Positions 1 through 9,064 of a stretch of DNA of 64,000 nucleotides are shown one piece after another. The position numbers and the translations under genes were made by a program. This DNA is from a marine actinobacterium PHSC20C1 (lineage in GTDB: Bacteria > Actinomycetota > Actinomycetes > Actinomycetales > Microbacteriaceae), in NCBI GenBank assembly GCA_000153145.1, contig CH672415.1, positions 1,100,419-1,164,418 of the forward strand, in the 5' to 3' direction. The notes beneath the pieces were generated by a model. It had not been told where the DNA came from. It saw nothing but the letters and a program-made list of their open reading frames with translations, and searched no databases. How positions within the stretch are numbered: the stretch's first letter is position 1; each line of letters begins with the position of its first letter.

Positions 1-1
1 C

Positions 2-368
2 GCTCGCGCGCTAGGAATGAAGCCTGGCTCCGTAATGCGCAGGGTGGTCCTGCCGCATTGCCATCCGCACCGCGCTGCCACCGACTGGCAACGAGTTCAT
101 TGGACTCATCAAGTACTCCTCTCTGGCATCCGTGATTTCGCTCAAAGAGTTGCTCACCACCGCCCAAGTCGGGGTAAACATCACCTTCCGCTACGCCGAG
201 TACTACACCGTCGCGATCATGTACTACCTCGTCATCGTGACGATTATCACGCTCGTGCAGAGTCGGATCGAGAAACGTTTCCTCTGGACGTCTCGTGGCG
301 TAAAGAAGAACACCGACCCGATCAGCCTGAGCACGCGCGCACTCGCAACGGTCTCGAAGGAGAAGTAA
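2..368 (+). pseudogene. Polar amino-acid ABC transporter permease, C-terminal part, apparent frameshift
   Basis: This is the C-terminal part of a HisM/GlnP-type inner-membrane permease; the gene begins before the window. The first frame reads ARALGMKPGSVMRRVVLPH, the typical coupling-loop region. The continuation AIRTALPPTGNEFIGLIKYS lies one frame over. The shift falls at about 56-60, where the family expects Pro-His-Ala and the DNA reads ccgcattgcc, which looks like one extra t. After the shift the protein runs normally through the last membrane segment to a taa at 366-368. The ATPase gene starts 2 nt later. I see either an inactivated permease or a sequencing or assembly error; the intact flanks favour an error or a very recent mutation. 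Confidence 0.75.
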
Positions 369-370
369 GC

Positions 371-1153
371 ATGAGCACAGAAACCGTGAACACCGTTCCC
401 ACCCTGCAAGTTTCGAACCTTCACAAGGCGTATAACGGAACCGAAGTTCTCAAGGGCGTCGAATTCCAGATCAACAAAGGTCAAGTCAAGGCAGTTCTCG
501 GTCCGTCCGGTTCCGGTAAATCAACGATGCTGCGTCTGATGGCATTGCTCGAACCCGCCGACCGGGGAGAAATCAGCCTCGATGGCAATCGAATCGGCGC
601 CTCAGACAACAACGGCCGCATCGCGCACCACTCCGAGCGCAGACTCGCAGTGCAACGTCGCGATATTGGCATGGTGTTCCAGAGATTCAACCTGTTTCCG
701 CACCTCAACGCCCTCGAAAACGTGGTTCTCGCACTCACCGAAGTGCAGAAGGTTGGCAAAGCTGAAGCTCGCGAGCGCGCATTCATGATGCTCAACAAAG
801 TGGGCCTCGGCGATCGAGACCGGCACTTTCCCTCCGAACTTTCCGGAGGCCAGCAGCAGCGGGTTGCAATCGCGCGGGCACTCGTATTAAACCCGCACGT
901 CATGCTCTTCGACGAGCCAACATCTGCACTCGACCCTGAGCTGGTCGGAGAAGTGCTCGAAGTCATGGAAAACCTCGCCGCGGGCGGAATGACCATGATT
1001 GTGGTGACCCACGAAGTGAAATTTGCACGTCGCGCGGCCGATGAGGTCACCCTCTTCGACAGCGGAGTGATTGTCGAACAGGCGGAACCTGGCGAGTTCT
1101 TCGATAACCCTCAGCACGAGCGCACAAAGCAGTTCTTGAGCCATGTCCACTAG
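371..1153 (+). CDS. Polar amino-acid ABC transporter ATP-binding protein
   Basis: This 260-residue GlnQ/HisP-type ATPase would power import of a polar amino acid through the permease encoded just upstream. It has Walker A GPSGSGKST at about residues 44-52, the signature LSGGQQQRVAIARAL, Walker B VMLFDEPTSALD and the switch histidine in VTHE. The ATG at 371 is chosen because homology starts there; the reading frame stays open upstream only as a shadow of the permease. Its last 11 bp overlap the next gene, so translation is probably coupled. The substrate cannot be read from the sequence. The neighbours suggest an amino acid or N-acylated amino-acid derivative. Confidence 0.93.
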   Translation: MSTETVNTVPTLQVSNLHKAYNGTEVLKGVEFQINKGQVKAVLGPSGSGKSTMLRLMALLEPADRGEISLDGNRIGASDNNGRIAHHSERRLAVQRRDIGMVFQRFNLFPHLNALENVVLALTEVQKVGKAEARERAFMMLNKVGLGDRDRHFPSELSGGQQQRVAIARALVLNPHVMLFDEPTSALDPELVGEVLEVMENLAAGGMTMIVVTHEVKFARRAADEVTLFDSGVIVEQAEPGEFFDNPQHERTKQFLSHVH

Positions 1154-2159
1154 CAACAGCGTCGCGCTTCGCGCCGTCTATACCGACCTCGACGGCACTG
1201 ATTTTTCAGCTGGGCGCGAGTTGCTCACGGCAGCAGGATTCGAGGTGAGCTACCTCGATTCTCAAGACTCTGAGACCATCATCGCGGGAGCGCAGGATGC
1301 CAGTGCTTTGCTTGTCGGCTACGCCCAAATCACACGCGAAATGATCGAGCGCATGCCAACGGTGAAGATCATCGCGCTCATGTCAATGGGCTTCAACAAT
1401 GTTGATGTGGACGCCGCAACCGAACGCGGAATTTGGGTGACGACGATTGTCGGAGCAGCCACCGAGGAGGTCGCCGTACACGCTCTAACGCTCGCGCTCT
1501 CTCTGACGCGCGGGATTGAGTTCTCCCGCCGCGCTGTCGAAGCGGGGCAATGGAATGAACGAGACTCCCTCGTGCAGCCGCGCCTCAGCGAGTGCACTTT
1601 CGGCTTGATGGGCCTCGGGCGCATCGGAATGAAACTCGCCGAACTTGCTCGCCCGCTGTTCGGCGAGATCATCGGCTACGACCCGTTCATTCCGGACACT
1701 GACGAGACTCGTGAACGCTTCGTAGCGGCTGGCGTGCGTCGGGTCGATGCCGCGACGGTTCGTTCGAGCTCGGATGTCCTCTCGCTGCACCTGCCGCTCA
1801 CCGCCGACACCGCCGCCATGGTCGACGCCGCATTCCTTGGCTCGATGAAACCGCTGTCGTATCTCATCAACGTGAGCCGCGGCGGACTCGTCGATAGCTC
1901 AGCTGTTCGCGACGCGCTCGACAGCGGGCACCTGGCCGGAGCCGGACTTGACGTGCTCGATGTCGAACCACCGCTGCCCGGGCATCCACTCGTCGGACAT
2001 TCGCGGGCACTCATCACACCGCACATCGCCTATTTCTCTGGTCAAAGCGAAGCCGAATACGTGCGAATGCAAGCCCAAAACGTTGTCTCGTGGGCCAAAC
2101 GCGGCACACCTGACACGCCTCTCGTGCCCTTAGCGGCACCTTCACTCTCCATTCACTAA
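1143..2159 (+). CDS. D-isomer-specific 2-hydroxyacid dehydrogenase family protein
   Basis: This 338-residue NAD-dependent dehydrogenase of the D-2-hydroxyacid (SerA/glyoxylate reductase) family interconverts a 2-oxoacid and a D-2-hydroxyacid. The Rossmann glycine motif GLGRIG is at about 157-162. The catalytic arginine is in NVSRGGLVD, the glutamate in DVLDVEPP and the histidine in LITPHIAYFSGQ. There is no C-terminal ACT domain, unlike the SerA encoded near the other end of the window. It overlaps the ABC ATPase gene by 11 bp and belongs to the same operon, which suggests a catabolic role on a 2-oxo or 2-hydroxy intermediate. The specific substrate is unknown. Confidence 0.88.
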   Translation: MSTSNSVALRAVYTDLDGTDFSAGRELLTAAGFEVSYLDSQDSETIIAGAQDASALLVGYAQITREMIERMPTVKIIALMSMGFNNVDVDAATERGIWVTTIVGAATEEVAVHALTLALSLTRGIEFSRRAVEAGQWNERDSLVQPRLSECTFGLMGLGRIGMKLAELARPLFGEIIGYDPFIPDTDETRERFVAAGVRRVDAATVRSSSDVLSLHLPLTADTAAMVDAAFLGSMKPLSYLINVSRGGLVDSSAVRDALDSGHLAGAGLDVLDVEPPLPGHPLVGHSRALITPHIAYFSGQSEAEYVRMQAQNVVSWAKRGTPDTPLVPLAAPSLSIH

Positions 2160-2178
2160 GAATCTCACCGGAGTACTC

Positions 2179-3861
2179 ATGCGCAAGCTTTCGGCCTTTG
2201 ATGTGCCACTTTCAGAATTCACCCCCACGATTGTGACCGCGCGAGCCATCCATACTCTGGATGCCGCCAACACGGTCGTGGATGCCATGCTCATGTTTGC
2301 TGGCACAGTCGCCGCGGTCGGAACCATCGACGAATGTCTCGACGCAGCCGCAAAGCTGTCACCAGCTTCGCCGACTCAAGTCGACTTCGGAACTCAGGTC
2401 ATTGTTCCTGGCTTCATTGATGCGCACGCTCACCCGTTGATGCTCGGCCAGCTGATGAGCTGGGTAGATTGCGGTCCAGACAAAGCGTCGAACATTCCCG
2501 AGATTGTCGCGCTTCTGAAGGCTGCGGCTGACAATGTACCCGAGGGCCAGCCGATTCGCGGCTACGGCTATGAGCAGCGCAATCTTGCCGAAAAGCGTCA
2601 CCCGCACCGCTCCGAACTTGACGAGGTTTCCCTCGATCGTGAGGTCTACCTCATGAACGCCTCGGGCCACGGTGGCGTCGTGAACAGCTACACCTTCGAG
2701 CTGTTCGGAATCACCCGCGAGACCGAGAACCCTCAGGGCGGCGAATTCTTCCGCGACGCTGACGGTGACCTTACCGGCGAGCTTTCGGATGCCGCCTGCA
2801 ACATTCTCACCGGCCTCGGCGGCGTGAAGGTCGGTCACCACGGCCCCAACTTTCACCTCGCAGACACTCCGGCTGAGCACGTGCGGCAGCTTGCTGTCGC
2901 TCAAGAAACCTTCCTGCAAGGCGGAGTCACAACAATCGGCGACGCCCAAGTTTCGCGGCGCGAATTCGACACCTACCTGCGTCTGGCCGAGCAGAACCAG
3001 CTCAAGACCCGCATTTCGATGTACCTGCTGTCGCACTTGCTCGAGGAAGCGATCGAGACCGGGATGCACGGCGCTTTCGGCAACGCCCATCTAAGTTTCT
3101 CGGGCATCAAGTTCTATGCCGACGGCACCCTCGGCGGCTGGACCGCGTACTTCCCCGACGGCTACGTCGGAGACCCCTGCCGCACAGGTCAGCTGTACCA
3201 CGAGCCCGCCGACTACAAGGCGCTCATTAGTCGTGCTCACGCTGTTGGTCTCCAGACGGCAACCCACGCGCAATCGCCGACCGCGATCGAAATGGTTGTT
3301 GACGCGATCGAGGCTGCTCAGGCCGAGAACCCTGACAGCGACGCCCGGCACCGCATCGAACACTGCGGGCTGCCAACCCCCGACCAGATCTCGCGGATGG
3401 CGGCGGCCGGCATCCGGCCCGTCAATCAGCCCCAGCACCACTTCAACTGGGGTGAGGGCGTTGAACAGGCCATTGGTACCCCCGGCGAGCGCTTCAACCC
3501 GCTCGGTGAATTCGCGGCAGCCGGAGTTCCCATCACGATCAGCTCGGACGCCCCGGTCGCCGACCCGCGCCCGCTGGAAGCCATTCAGGCGGCGACTACG
3601 CGCATCACTCGTCGCGGCACTCAACTGGGCCCAGACAGCCTCGCGATTTCTCGGGAACAGGCCTTGCGCGCTCACACGATCAATGCCGCGTACTCGATCG
3701 GCCGCGAAGACGACCTCGGCAGCCTCGAGGTCGGCAAACGTGCCGACTTTGCAGTGCTGAGCGCTGACATTGTGGAGACCGAGCGCGAAAAGATCAGCGA
3801 AATTGCTGTCGTACAGACCTGGGTTGATGGCGTTTGCCAGTACACCGCCAACGAGAAGTGA
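2179..3861 (+). CDS. Amidohydrolase family protein (YtcJ-like, amidohydrolase_3)
   Basis: This 560-residue metal-dependent hydrolase has the composite-domain layout of YtcJ-type amidohydrolases. A beta-sandwich start is followed by VIVPGFIDAHAHP, with metal-binding His at about 83 and 85. Further likely ligands are in RIEHCGLP and in ISSDAPVADPRP near the C-terminus. The ATG has a CGGAG ribosome site 6 nt upstream. The gene lies 19 bp after the dehydrogenase gene and ends 8 bp before the next start, so it is within one operon. YtcJ-like enzymes hydrolyse varied amides or N-formyl/N-acyl compounds; the substrate here is not determinable. Confidence 0.88.
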   Translation: MRKLSAFDVPLSEFTPTIVTARAIHTLDAANTVVDAMLMFAGTVAAVGTIDECLDAAAKLSPASPTQVDFGTQVIVPGFIDAHAHPLMLGQLMSWVDCGPDKASNIPEIVALLKAAADNVPEGQPIRGYGYEQRNLAEKRHPHRSELDEVSLDREVYLMNASGHGGVVNSYTFELFGITRETENPQGGEFFRDADGDLTGELSDAACNILTGLGGVKVGHHGPNFHLADTPAEHVRQLAVAQETFLQGGVTTIGDAQVSRREFDTYLRLAEQNQLKTRISMYLLSHLLEEAIETGMHGAFGNAHLSFSGIKFYADGTLGGWTAYFPDGYVGDPCRTGQLYHEPADYKALISRAHAVGLQTATHAQSPTAIEMVVDAIEAAQAENPDSDARHRIEHCGLPTPDQISRMAAAGIRPVNQPQHHFNWGEGVEQAIGTPGERFNPLGEFAAAGVPITISSDAPVADPRPLEAIQAATTRITRRGTQLGPDSLAISREQALRAHTINAAYSIGREDDLGSLEVGKRADFAVLSADIVETEREKISEIAVVQTWVDGVCQYTANEK

Positions 3862-3869
3862 GCAGCCTC

Positions 3870-5552
3870 ATGACCAACGCCCGTGCGTTGAACTACAGCC
3901 CGGAAGCCACAGCAGCAGCAGCTTCCGGAGGAGTCGACGTCAACAATGCGGGGCTCGCCATCATGACGGTGCTGCGCAACTACGGCATCGACACGATCTT
4001 CGGAATCCCGGGAACTCACAACCTTGAGTTCTATCGACCGCTAAGCGAACTTGGCATTCGCCCGGTCACAACTCGTCACGAGCAGGGCGCCAGCTACGGA
4101 TCCGATGGTTGGTCACAACAAACCGGGCTCCCCGGCGTGGTCATCACGACATCGGGACCCGGTCTACTGAATGCCCTTTCGGGTGCCGGCACCGCCTATT
4201 GCGAGTCGCGACCCATGATCCTGCTTTCTCCTGGCGTTGCCGAGGGCAGCGAATTTGCCGACAACGGTGCCCTGCACGAGACGAAAGATTCCACCGGTGC
4301 CGCTGGCGCGATCGTTGAGTGGAGCCGTCGTGTCACCAGCGCGAGTGACGCTGTCAACGCCGTGCATGACGCGTTCGAACTGTTCCGCTACGGTCGCCCA
4401 CGTCCAGTCCATATAGAGATCCCGCTTAACGTGCTTGAGTCACTGAGCGACTGCCCCGAAGAGCTTCTACAGGCGCGTCCGGAGCGACCCCGCGCATCCG
4501 CTTACATTGCTGCCGTCGAGCAAGCTGCGGTGATTCTGGCCGCAGCGAACCGCCCCGTGATTGTCGCCGGGGGTGGTGCTAGCCGCATCGGAACCGCTCT
4601 CACTGCACTGGCCGAATCGTTGAATGCGCCTGTCGTCACGACGCTCAACGGCAAGGGCTCGATTCCCGAAAACCACCCGCTGTCGTTGGCATCAGAGATT
4701 CGCCTTCCCTCAGTGCAAAGTGTCATCAACGAGTCAGATGCCGTACTCATCATTGGTTCAAAATTGGGCGAGGCAGAACTGTGGGGCGGGGTTATCGCTC
4801 CGGCAGGAACTGTCATCCGCATTGACGTGCTTGAGTCACAACTCAGCAAGAATGTTGCGAGCGACATCGGACTCGTCGGCGACAGCACAGTTGTGGTTGG
4901 CCAATTGCTGGGTGCTCTTGCCGCGACGACGATCACCGGAAATTCGCTGAGCGTTGCCGAACTTACCTCGGTGCGGGATGCTGCTGTTGGCGAGGCCCAC
5001 GAGGTTTCACCGGTTCTGTATAAGGTCGCCACTCTCATCAACGAAGCCATTCCGGACGACGCGATTGTTGCGGGTGACTCGTCACAGATCACCTATTTCG
5101 GGATGGCGAGTGTTGTGCGTCAAGACACCTCGCACTCGTTCCTGTACACGCCGGCCTATGCCACCCTCGGCTATGGTCTGCCCGCGGCGATTGGGGCAAA
5201 GGTTGCCTCACCTGATCGCCCCGTGGTGTGCGTGCTTGGCGACGGTGCCCTCATGTTCGCGGTGCAAGAGTTCATCACTGCCATTGAGCAGCGCCTTGAT
5301 CTCACTATCGTGTGTGTCGATAACGGTGGTTACGCCGAGATTAACCAGAACGAACGCGACCGCGGAATCACCCCGGTTGGGGTCGTTTTGGCTCAACCCA
5401 ACTGGTCGGCACTCTCGGCAGCCTTCGGTGGTCACGGCTTCTCGGTCACTGATCCGGCACAACTCACCGACACCGTCGCGCAAGCAATTGCTACGCCGGG
5501 ACTCGCTCTGGTGCATGTGCCGCTGGCTGTGTTCGAAGAACACTCCGAATAG
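3870..5552 (+). CDS. Thiamine diphosphate-dependent decarboxylase/synthase, AruI-like
   Basis: This 560-residue enzyme of the acetolactate synthase/2-oxoacid decarboxylase superfamily has the pyrimidine-binding domain with catalytic Glu in RHEQGAS (about residue 71), a central Rossmann-like domain, and the cofactor-binding motif running from GDG at about 457 to VDNGGY. The segments FGIPGTHNLEFYR and LHETKD resemble AruI, the 5-guanidino-2-oxopentanoate decarboxylase of the arginine transaminase pathway, more than true IlvB. The ATG at 3870 is chosen, with GAGAAG upstream overlapping the preceding stop; TTG at 3834 and GTG at 3858 are in-frame alternatives. Its place beside an amino-acid importer and a 2-hydroxyacid dehydrogenase fits decarboxylation of an amino-acid-derived 2-oxoacid. 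The precise substrate is inference. Confidence 0.87.
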   Translation: MTNARALNYSPEATAAAASGGVDVNNAGLAIMTVLRNYGIDTIFGIPGTHNLEFYRPLSELGIRPVTTRHEQGASYGSDGWSQQTGLPGVVITTSGPGLLNALSGAGTAYCESRPMILLSPGVAEGSEFADNGALHETKDSTGAAGAIVEWSRRVTSASDAVNAVHDAFELFRYGRPRPVHIEIPLNVLESLSDCPEELLQARPERPRASAYIAAVEQAAVILAAANRPVIVAGGGASRIGTALTALAESLNAPVVTTLNGKGSIPENHPLSLASEIRLPSVQSVINESDAVLIIGSKLGEAELWGGVIAPAGTVIRIDVLESQLSKNVASDIGLVGDSTVVVGQLLGALAATTITGNSLSVAELTSVRDAAVGEAHEVSPVLYKVATLINEAIPDDAIVAGDSSQITYFGMASVVRQDTSHSFLYTPAYATLGYGLPAAIGAKVASPDRPVVCVLGDGALMFAVQEFITAIEQRLDLTIVCVDNGGYAEINQNERDRGITPVGVVLAQPNWSALSAAFGGHGFSVTDPAQLTDTVAQAIATPGLALVHVPLAVFEEHSE

Positions 5553-5623
5553 CGGCGGAGCCCCACCGGCATCCGCTCTCTCATCACTTTTTGCACTCAC
5601 ACTTTCAGCACAAGGACCACATC

Positions 5624-7198
5624 ATGACCGAAATCTCGTTCGCCGCCGACGCTAAAGCCACCGCACGCACGTGGGTGGATGACAACATGCCGCGACTATC
5701 GGAGTGGCACAGTCACATCTGGCAGCTCGCCGAGCCTGCGTGGCGCGAGTTCCGTTCGGCCAAGTGGTACGTCGAGCTTCTGCGCACCGAGGGCTTCACC
5801 GTCGAAGAAGGATCGGCAGGGATGCCGACCGCCTTCAGCGCGGAATGGACCAGCGGCACCGGCGGCCCCACGATGTTGAGCTACGCCGAATACGATGCTG
5901 TGCCCGGCAACAACCAGTCAGCATCCGTAACTCAAGACAGCCGCGAGGGCATGAGCCGCTTCGCTCCTGGTCACACCGACCCGCACTCTGCGCTCGGCAT
6001 TTCGACGCTCGCCGGGCTGCTCGCCACCAAGCACGCCATGGAGAAGCACGACATCCCCGGCACCCTCAGATACACGGGCGAACCCGCCGAAAAGATGCAC
6101 GGCTCCAAAGTCGTTCACGGCCTGCGCGGCTACTACGACAACGTGGACGCCATCGTGAGCTTCCACCCCTTCTACATGCTGCCGCTCTGCAACACCGCCC
6201 GCTGGGACACCCAGTGCGGCGCGTATTACAGCAGGGTCTACACCTTCATTTGCGACGAACCGGAGTCGTGGCAGCTCAATGCGAACCCCAACTCCCCCAT
6301 CCCAGCCTCGCACTCTGCGGCACGCGCTCCCGGCGCCAACGTTGCACTGATGTCGATGTACACCTCCTCGCGCATCATGCAGGATGCCATGCTCCCGAGC
6401 TTTGGAGGGTGGAGTCTCAGCGACGCCATCTTGCTCGACGGCCAAGCGACCGCCGACAATCTTCCGGCGCGCGTCGCCCGCATCCAGTATTCGTGGCGCA
6501 CCCCCAACATCGAGATGGCGGAGCACGTGCTCGCAGTGCTCGACCGTAACGCTGAGCACGCTGGCGCTATGGCTCACTGCGATGTTGAGACCACGTGGGT
6601 GGCGCGCAGCCGTCCCGGCCGCACCAACCACGCGATGTCGACTGTTCTGTACAACAACCTCGAAGCAGTTGGTGCTCCCAGCTACGGTGCTGACGCAATT
6701 GCTGTTGCGCAAGAGATTCAACGCAATCTCGGTCTCGACGCAATGGAGAAGCCGTTCCTCGACGAGTGCGAACAGCTCATCACCCCGCAGGATGCCGAGA
6801 AGGCACTGCGCGAACACCTCGCCCCGTGGCAGCAGAACTGGACGAGCGATGACTACGTCGAGATGACGCACTACGCGCCGACCGTACGCTTCTACGTCTC
6901 CCGGCCCGCTCTCAAGCCTGCGCCAGGCAAGGGCGCTTACCCGGGGTGGGTCATGAACGCTCTCGGCGGTATCCCTGAGACGATCGACCCCACCATTGAG
7001 ACCGCCGGCAAGACCGTCGCCGGCACCTTTATTGACCTGCTGGTCGACCCGGCACTTCTCGCCGAGGCTAAGAGCGAATTCGACAAGCGCGTCGCTGACA
7101 AACCGATGCCCGCCCTGCTACCCGTGGACTTCCAGCCGCCGATCGATCTCCCCTGGCCTGACTACCGCACCACCGGTGACGCACGCACCTGGGGTTAA
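5624..7198 (+). CDS. M20-family amidohydrolase (AbgB-like)
   Basis: This 524-residue protein resembles AbgB, subunit B of p-aminobenzoyl-glutamate hydrolase, and other M20 aminoacylase-type hydrolases. It has the metal-site stretch SYAEYDAVPG, a following PGHTDPHSALG that replaces the usual GCGHN-type ligand segment, GEPAEKMHGSK at the catalytic Glu position, and VSFHPF. The altered ligand segment deserves caution about metal binding. The ATG has AAGGA 8 nt upstream. It is the last gene of the operon and is followed by a hairpin. With the upstream amidohydrolase it suggests that the operon deacylates an N-substituted amino acid before transamination or decarboxylation; that is inference. Confidence 0.87.
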   Translation: MTEISFAADAKATARTWVDDNMPRLSEWHSHIWQLAEPAWREFRSAKWYVELLRTEGFTVEEGSAGMPTAFSAEWTSGTGGPTMLSYAEYDAVPGNNQSASVTQDSREGMSRFAPGHTDPHSALGISTLAGLLATKHAMEKHDIPGTLRYTGEPAEKMHGSKVVHGLRGYYDNVDAIVSFHPFYMLPLCNTARWDTQCGAYYSRVYTFICDEPESWQLNANPNSPIPASHSAARAPGANVALMSMYTSSRIMQDAMLPSFGGWSLSDAILLDGQATADNLPARVARIQYSWRTPNIEMAEHVLAVLDRNAEHAGAMAHCDVETTWVARSRPGRTNHAMSTVLYNNLEAVGAPSYGADAIAVAQEIQRNLGLDAMEKPFLDECEQLITPQDAEKALREHLAPWQQNWTSDDYVEMTHYAPTVRFYVSRPALKPAPGKGAYPGWVMNALGGIPETIDPTIETAGKTVAGTFIDLLVDPALLAEAKSEFDKRVADKPMPALLPVDFQPPIDLPWPDYRTTGDARTWG

Positions 7199-7203
7199 AA
7201 CGC

Positions 7204-7239
7204 GCTCGCTAGATTGCCGGCATTGGCGATCTAGCGAGC
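7204..7239. terminator. Bidirectional hairpin between the catabolic operon and mutM
   Basis: GCTCGCTAGAT at 7204-7214 pairs exactly with ATCTAGCGAGC at 7229-7239, with an inner GCC/GGC extension. It sits between two converging genes and overlaps the mutM stop codon. There is no long T-tract. Confidence 0.6.
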
Positions 7240-8127
7240 TGCAGTCACGCGCACGCGCTGACAGAATCTGCAGAAGTGCGAGCCACGGTTCATGAACTGC
7301 TCGCGCACAACCTCGCGACCGCAGCGTGGGCACGCCCGACCCTGCTGGCCGTAAACGTTGAGCGAGTGCGCAAAGTAGCCGGATTCGCCATTCACGTTGA
7401 GGTACTGAGTGTCGAAACTCGTGCCGCCCTCGGCGAGAGCTTTGGAAAATACTGCTCGCACTTCGGCCAGCAACAGCAGGGCTTTCGCCCGGCTGAGGGT
7501 CCCAGTCGGCTGGTTGTAGTGCACGCGGGCGGCCCACAGCGCTTCGTCGGCATAAATGTTGCCGATGCCACTCACCAAGGTTTGATCGAGCAACGCGCGC
7601 TTCACCGTCGTGCGTTTCGCCTTCAGCGCGCGCAAGAACCCGGCATCGTCAAAGTGTGGGTCGAGCGGGTCACGGGCGATGTGCGCCACCTGGCTCGGCA
7701 CCGCGAAAGCGGGCTGATCAACGGTGGGCAGCATGCTGTCGATCGCCATCGAGCCGAAAATACGTTGGTCGACAAAGTTGAGGCGCAGTGCGCCGTGCTC
7801 AGGATGATCAAGTTCAATTCGGATGCGCGTGAGCCGGTCATCCGTGCTCTGATCGCGCAGAAGCACTTGCCCGCTCATACCGAGGTGCGTGACGAGCGCT
7901 TCACCGTGTGCGTCGTCGCTATCGGTTAGCGGAATCCACATAAATTTGCCCCGCCGTTGAGGCGGTAGAAATACACGACCGGTCAGACGGTCGATAAAGT
8001 CTTCGCTCGGTCCCTCGTGACGACGCAGTGAGCGCTCATCAAAGACGGTGACGGATGCCGCAGTCGCGCCGGTGACCGCCGGTTCGAGCCCTGCGCGCAC
8101 AACTTCAACCTCGGGAAGTTCAGGCAC
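7231..8127 (-). CDS. mutM: Formamidopyrimidine-DNA glycosylase
   Basis: This 298-residue base-excision repair glycosylase/AP lyase removes 8-oxoguanine and ring-opened purines. The N-terminus after Met removal is PELPEVE, giving the catalytic Pro and Glu. The C-terminal zinc finger is intact: CPRCG, then FCRFCQ, with four cysteines. The length is usual for the family. It follows rnc by 3 bp as the last gene of yceD-rpmF-rnc-mutM. In many relatives smc and ftsY follow mutM; here a converging catabolic operon takes their place. Confidence 0.97.
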   Translation of the reverse strand: MPELPEVEVVRAGLEPAVTGATAASVTVFDERSLRRHEGPSEDFIDRLTGRVFLPPQRRGKFMWIPLTDSDDAHGEALVTHLGMSGQVLLRDQSTDDRLTRIRIELDHPEHGALRLNFVDQRIFGSMAIDSMLPTVDQPAFAVPSQVAHIARDPLDPHFDDAGFLRALKAKRTTVKRALLDQTLVSGIGNIYADEALWAARVHYNQPTGTLSRAKALLLLAEVRAVFSKALAEGGTSFDTQYLNVNGESGYFAHSLNVYGQQGRACPRCGREVVREQFMNRGSHFCRFCQRVRVTAAR

Positions 8128-8130
8128 GGG

Positions 8131-8832
8131 CTATTTTGCCGCGGCTTGAAGAATGGTCCACGCTTCGAGCGCTGCCGCCATCTCGGCTTGCTTCTTGCTT
8201 GAGCCAGTGCCTGTCGCGATTACGTCGTTCGAGAGGACAAGGCTCGCGTGAAAACGCTTGGAGTGATCGGGGCCGCTATCTTCGATGCGATAGTCGGGAA
8301 CCCCACGCCCTAGTTGGGCTGCGAGCTCCTGGAGGCTCGTCTTGGGATCCATCGCGGCACCGAAACGTTCAGGGTCTGCGAGCAGCGGGGCGACCAGACG
8401 CAGTACGAGCGCGGTAGCGGCATCGCCGCCGAGGTCGAGGTAGGCAGCCCCAATGATTGCTTCGACGGTGTCCGCCAGAATCGACGGCTTTTCGCGGCCG
8501 CCCGTCTGCTCTTCACCTTTGCCGAGACGAATGTAGGCGCCAAGACCTATTAGGCGCGCAATCTCTGCGAGCGCAACAGAAGAAACGAGACTAGCCCGGC
8601 GCTTGGCGAGGTCTCCCTCGTCAAGTTCCGGGTTGTCGCGATACAGCTTGACCGTTACTGCTTGGCCAAGAATTGAGTCACCAAGAAATTCGAGTCGCTC
8701 ATTGTTGGCGATGCCGCCGTTTTCGTACGCGAAAGAGCGGTGCGTCAACGCAAGCGTTAGCACATCGGGGTTGATTTCAACCCCGAGCACGGCGGAGAGC
8801 TCAGCCTGTGAGCTAGAGCCCGTAATCGCCAT
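8131..8832 (-). CDS. rnc: Ribonuclease III
   Basis: This 233-residue double-strand-specific endoribonuclease processes rRNA precursors and other structured RNAs. The catalytic signature NERLEFLGDSILG is present, as is the second acidic site around DTVEAIIGAAYLD. A C-terminal dsRNA-binding domain runs from about residue 160 (DPKTSLQELAAQLG) to the end. It lies between rpmF (26 bp upstream) and mutM (3 bp downstream). The ATG at 8832 matches the family N-terminus. Confidence 0.97.
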   Translation of the reverse strand: MAITGSSSQAELSAVLGVEINPDVLTLALTHRSFAYENGGIANNERLEFLGDSILGQAVTVKLYRDNPELDEGDLAKRRASLVSSVALAEIARLIGLGAYIRLGKGEEQTGGREKPSILADTVEAIIGAAYLDLGGDAATALVLRLVAPLLADPERFGAAMDPKTSLQELAAQLGRGVPDYRIEDSGPDHSKRFHASLVLSNDVIATGTGSSKKQAEMAAALEAWTILQAAAK

Positions 8833-8858
8833 GTATTCGACCCGAGAAGGGAAACTAG

Positions 8859-9062
8859 TTAAACGTCAGCAACCTTGCGGCCCTTGTACTCCATGTACAG
8901 GGGTGTGCCGGCGGAGTCTTCGACTACCTTGGCGCGGTGCGGGAGGCTGTAAACGGTCTTGCCGTTTTCGACGGTCTTGACGAGTGTGGGAGGGGTTGCC
9001 TTCCACTGTGCGCGGCGCATGCGGGTGCTGGCCCGCGACATCTTGCGCTTGGGTACTGCCAT
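8859..9062 (-). CDS. rpmF: 50S ribosomal protein L32
   Basis: This 67-residue protein begins [11 protein letters not shown], the L32 signature. It contains no cysteine, so it is the zinc-independent form of L32, as is usual in this family of actinobacteria. It starts 2 nt after the yceD stop, the classical yceD-rpmF arrangement, and has an AAGAAAAGAG purine stretch ahead of the ATG. Confidence 0.97.
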   Translation of the reverse strand: MAVPKRKMSRASTRMRRAQWKATPPTLVKTVENGKTVYSLPHRAKVVEDSAGTPLYMEYKGRKVADV

Positions 9063-9064
9063 GA

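Noticed and set aside
5918-6871. Minus-strand ORF of 317 codons inside the M20 amidohydrolase gene
   Set aside because: It is an antisense shadow of a well-supported enzyme gene with no recognisable domains.
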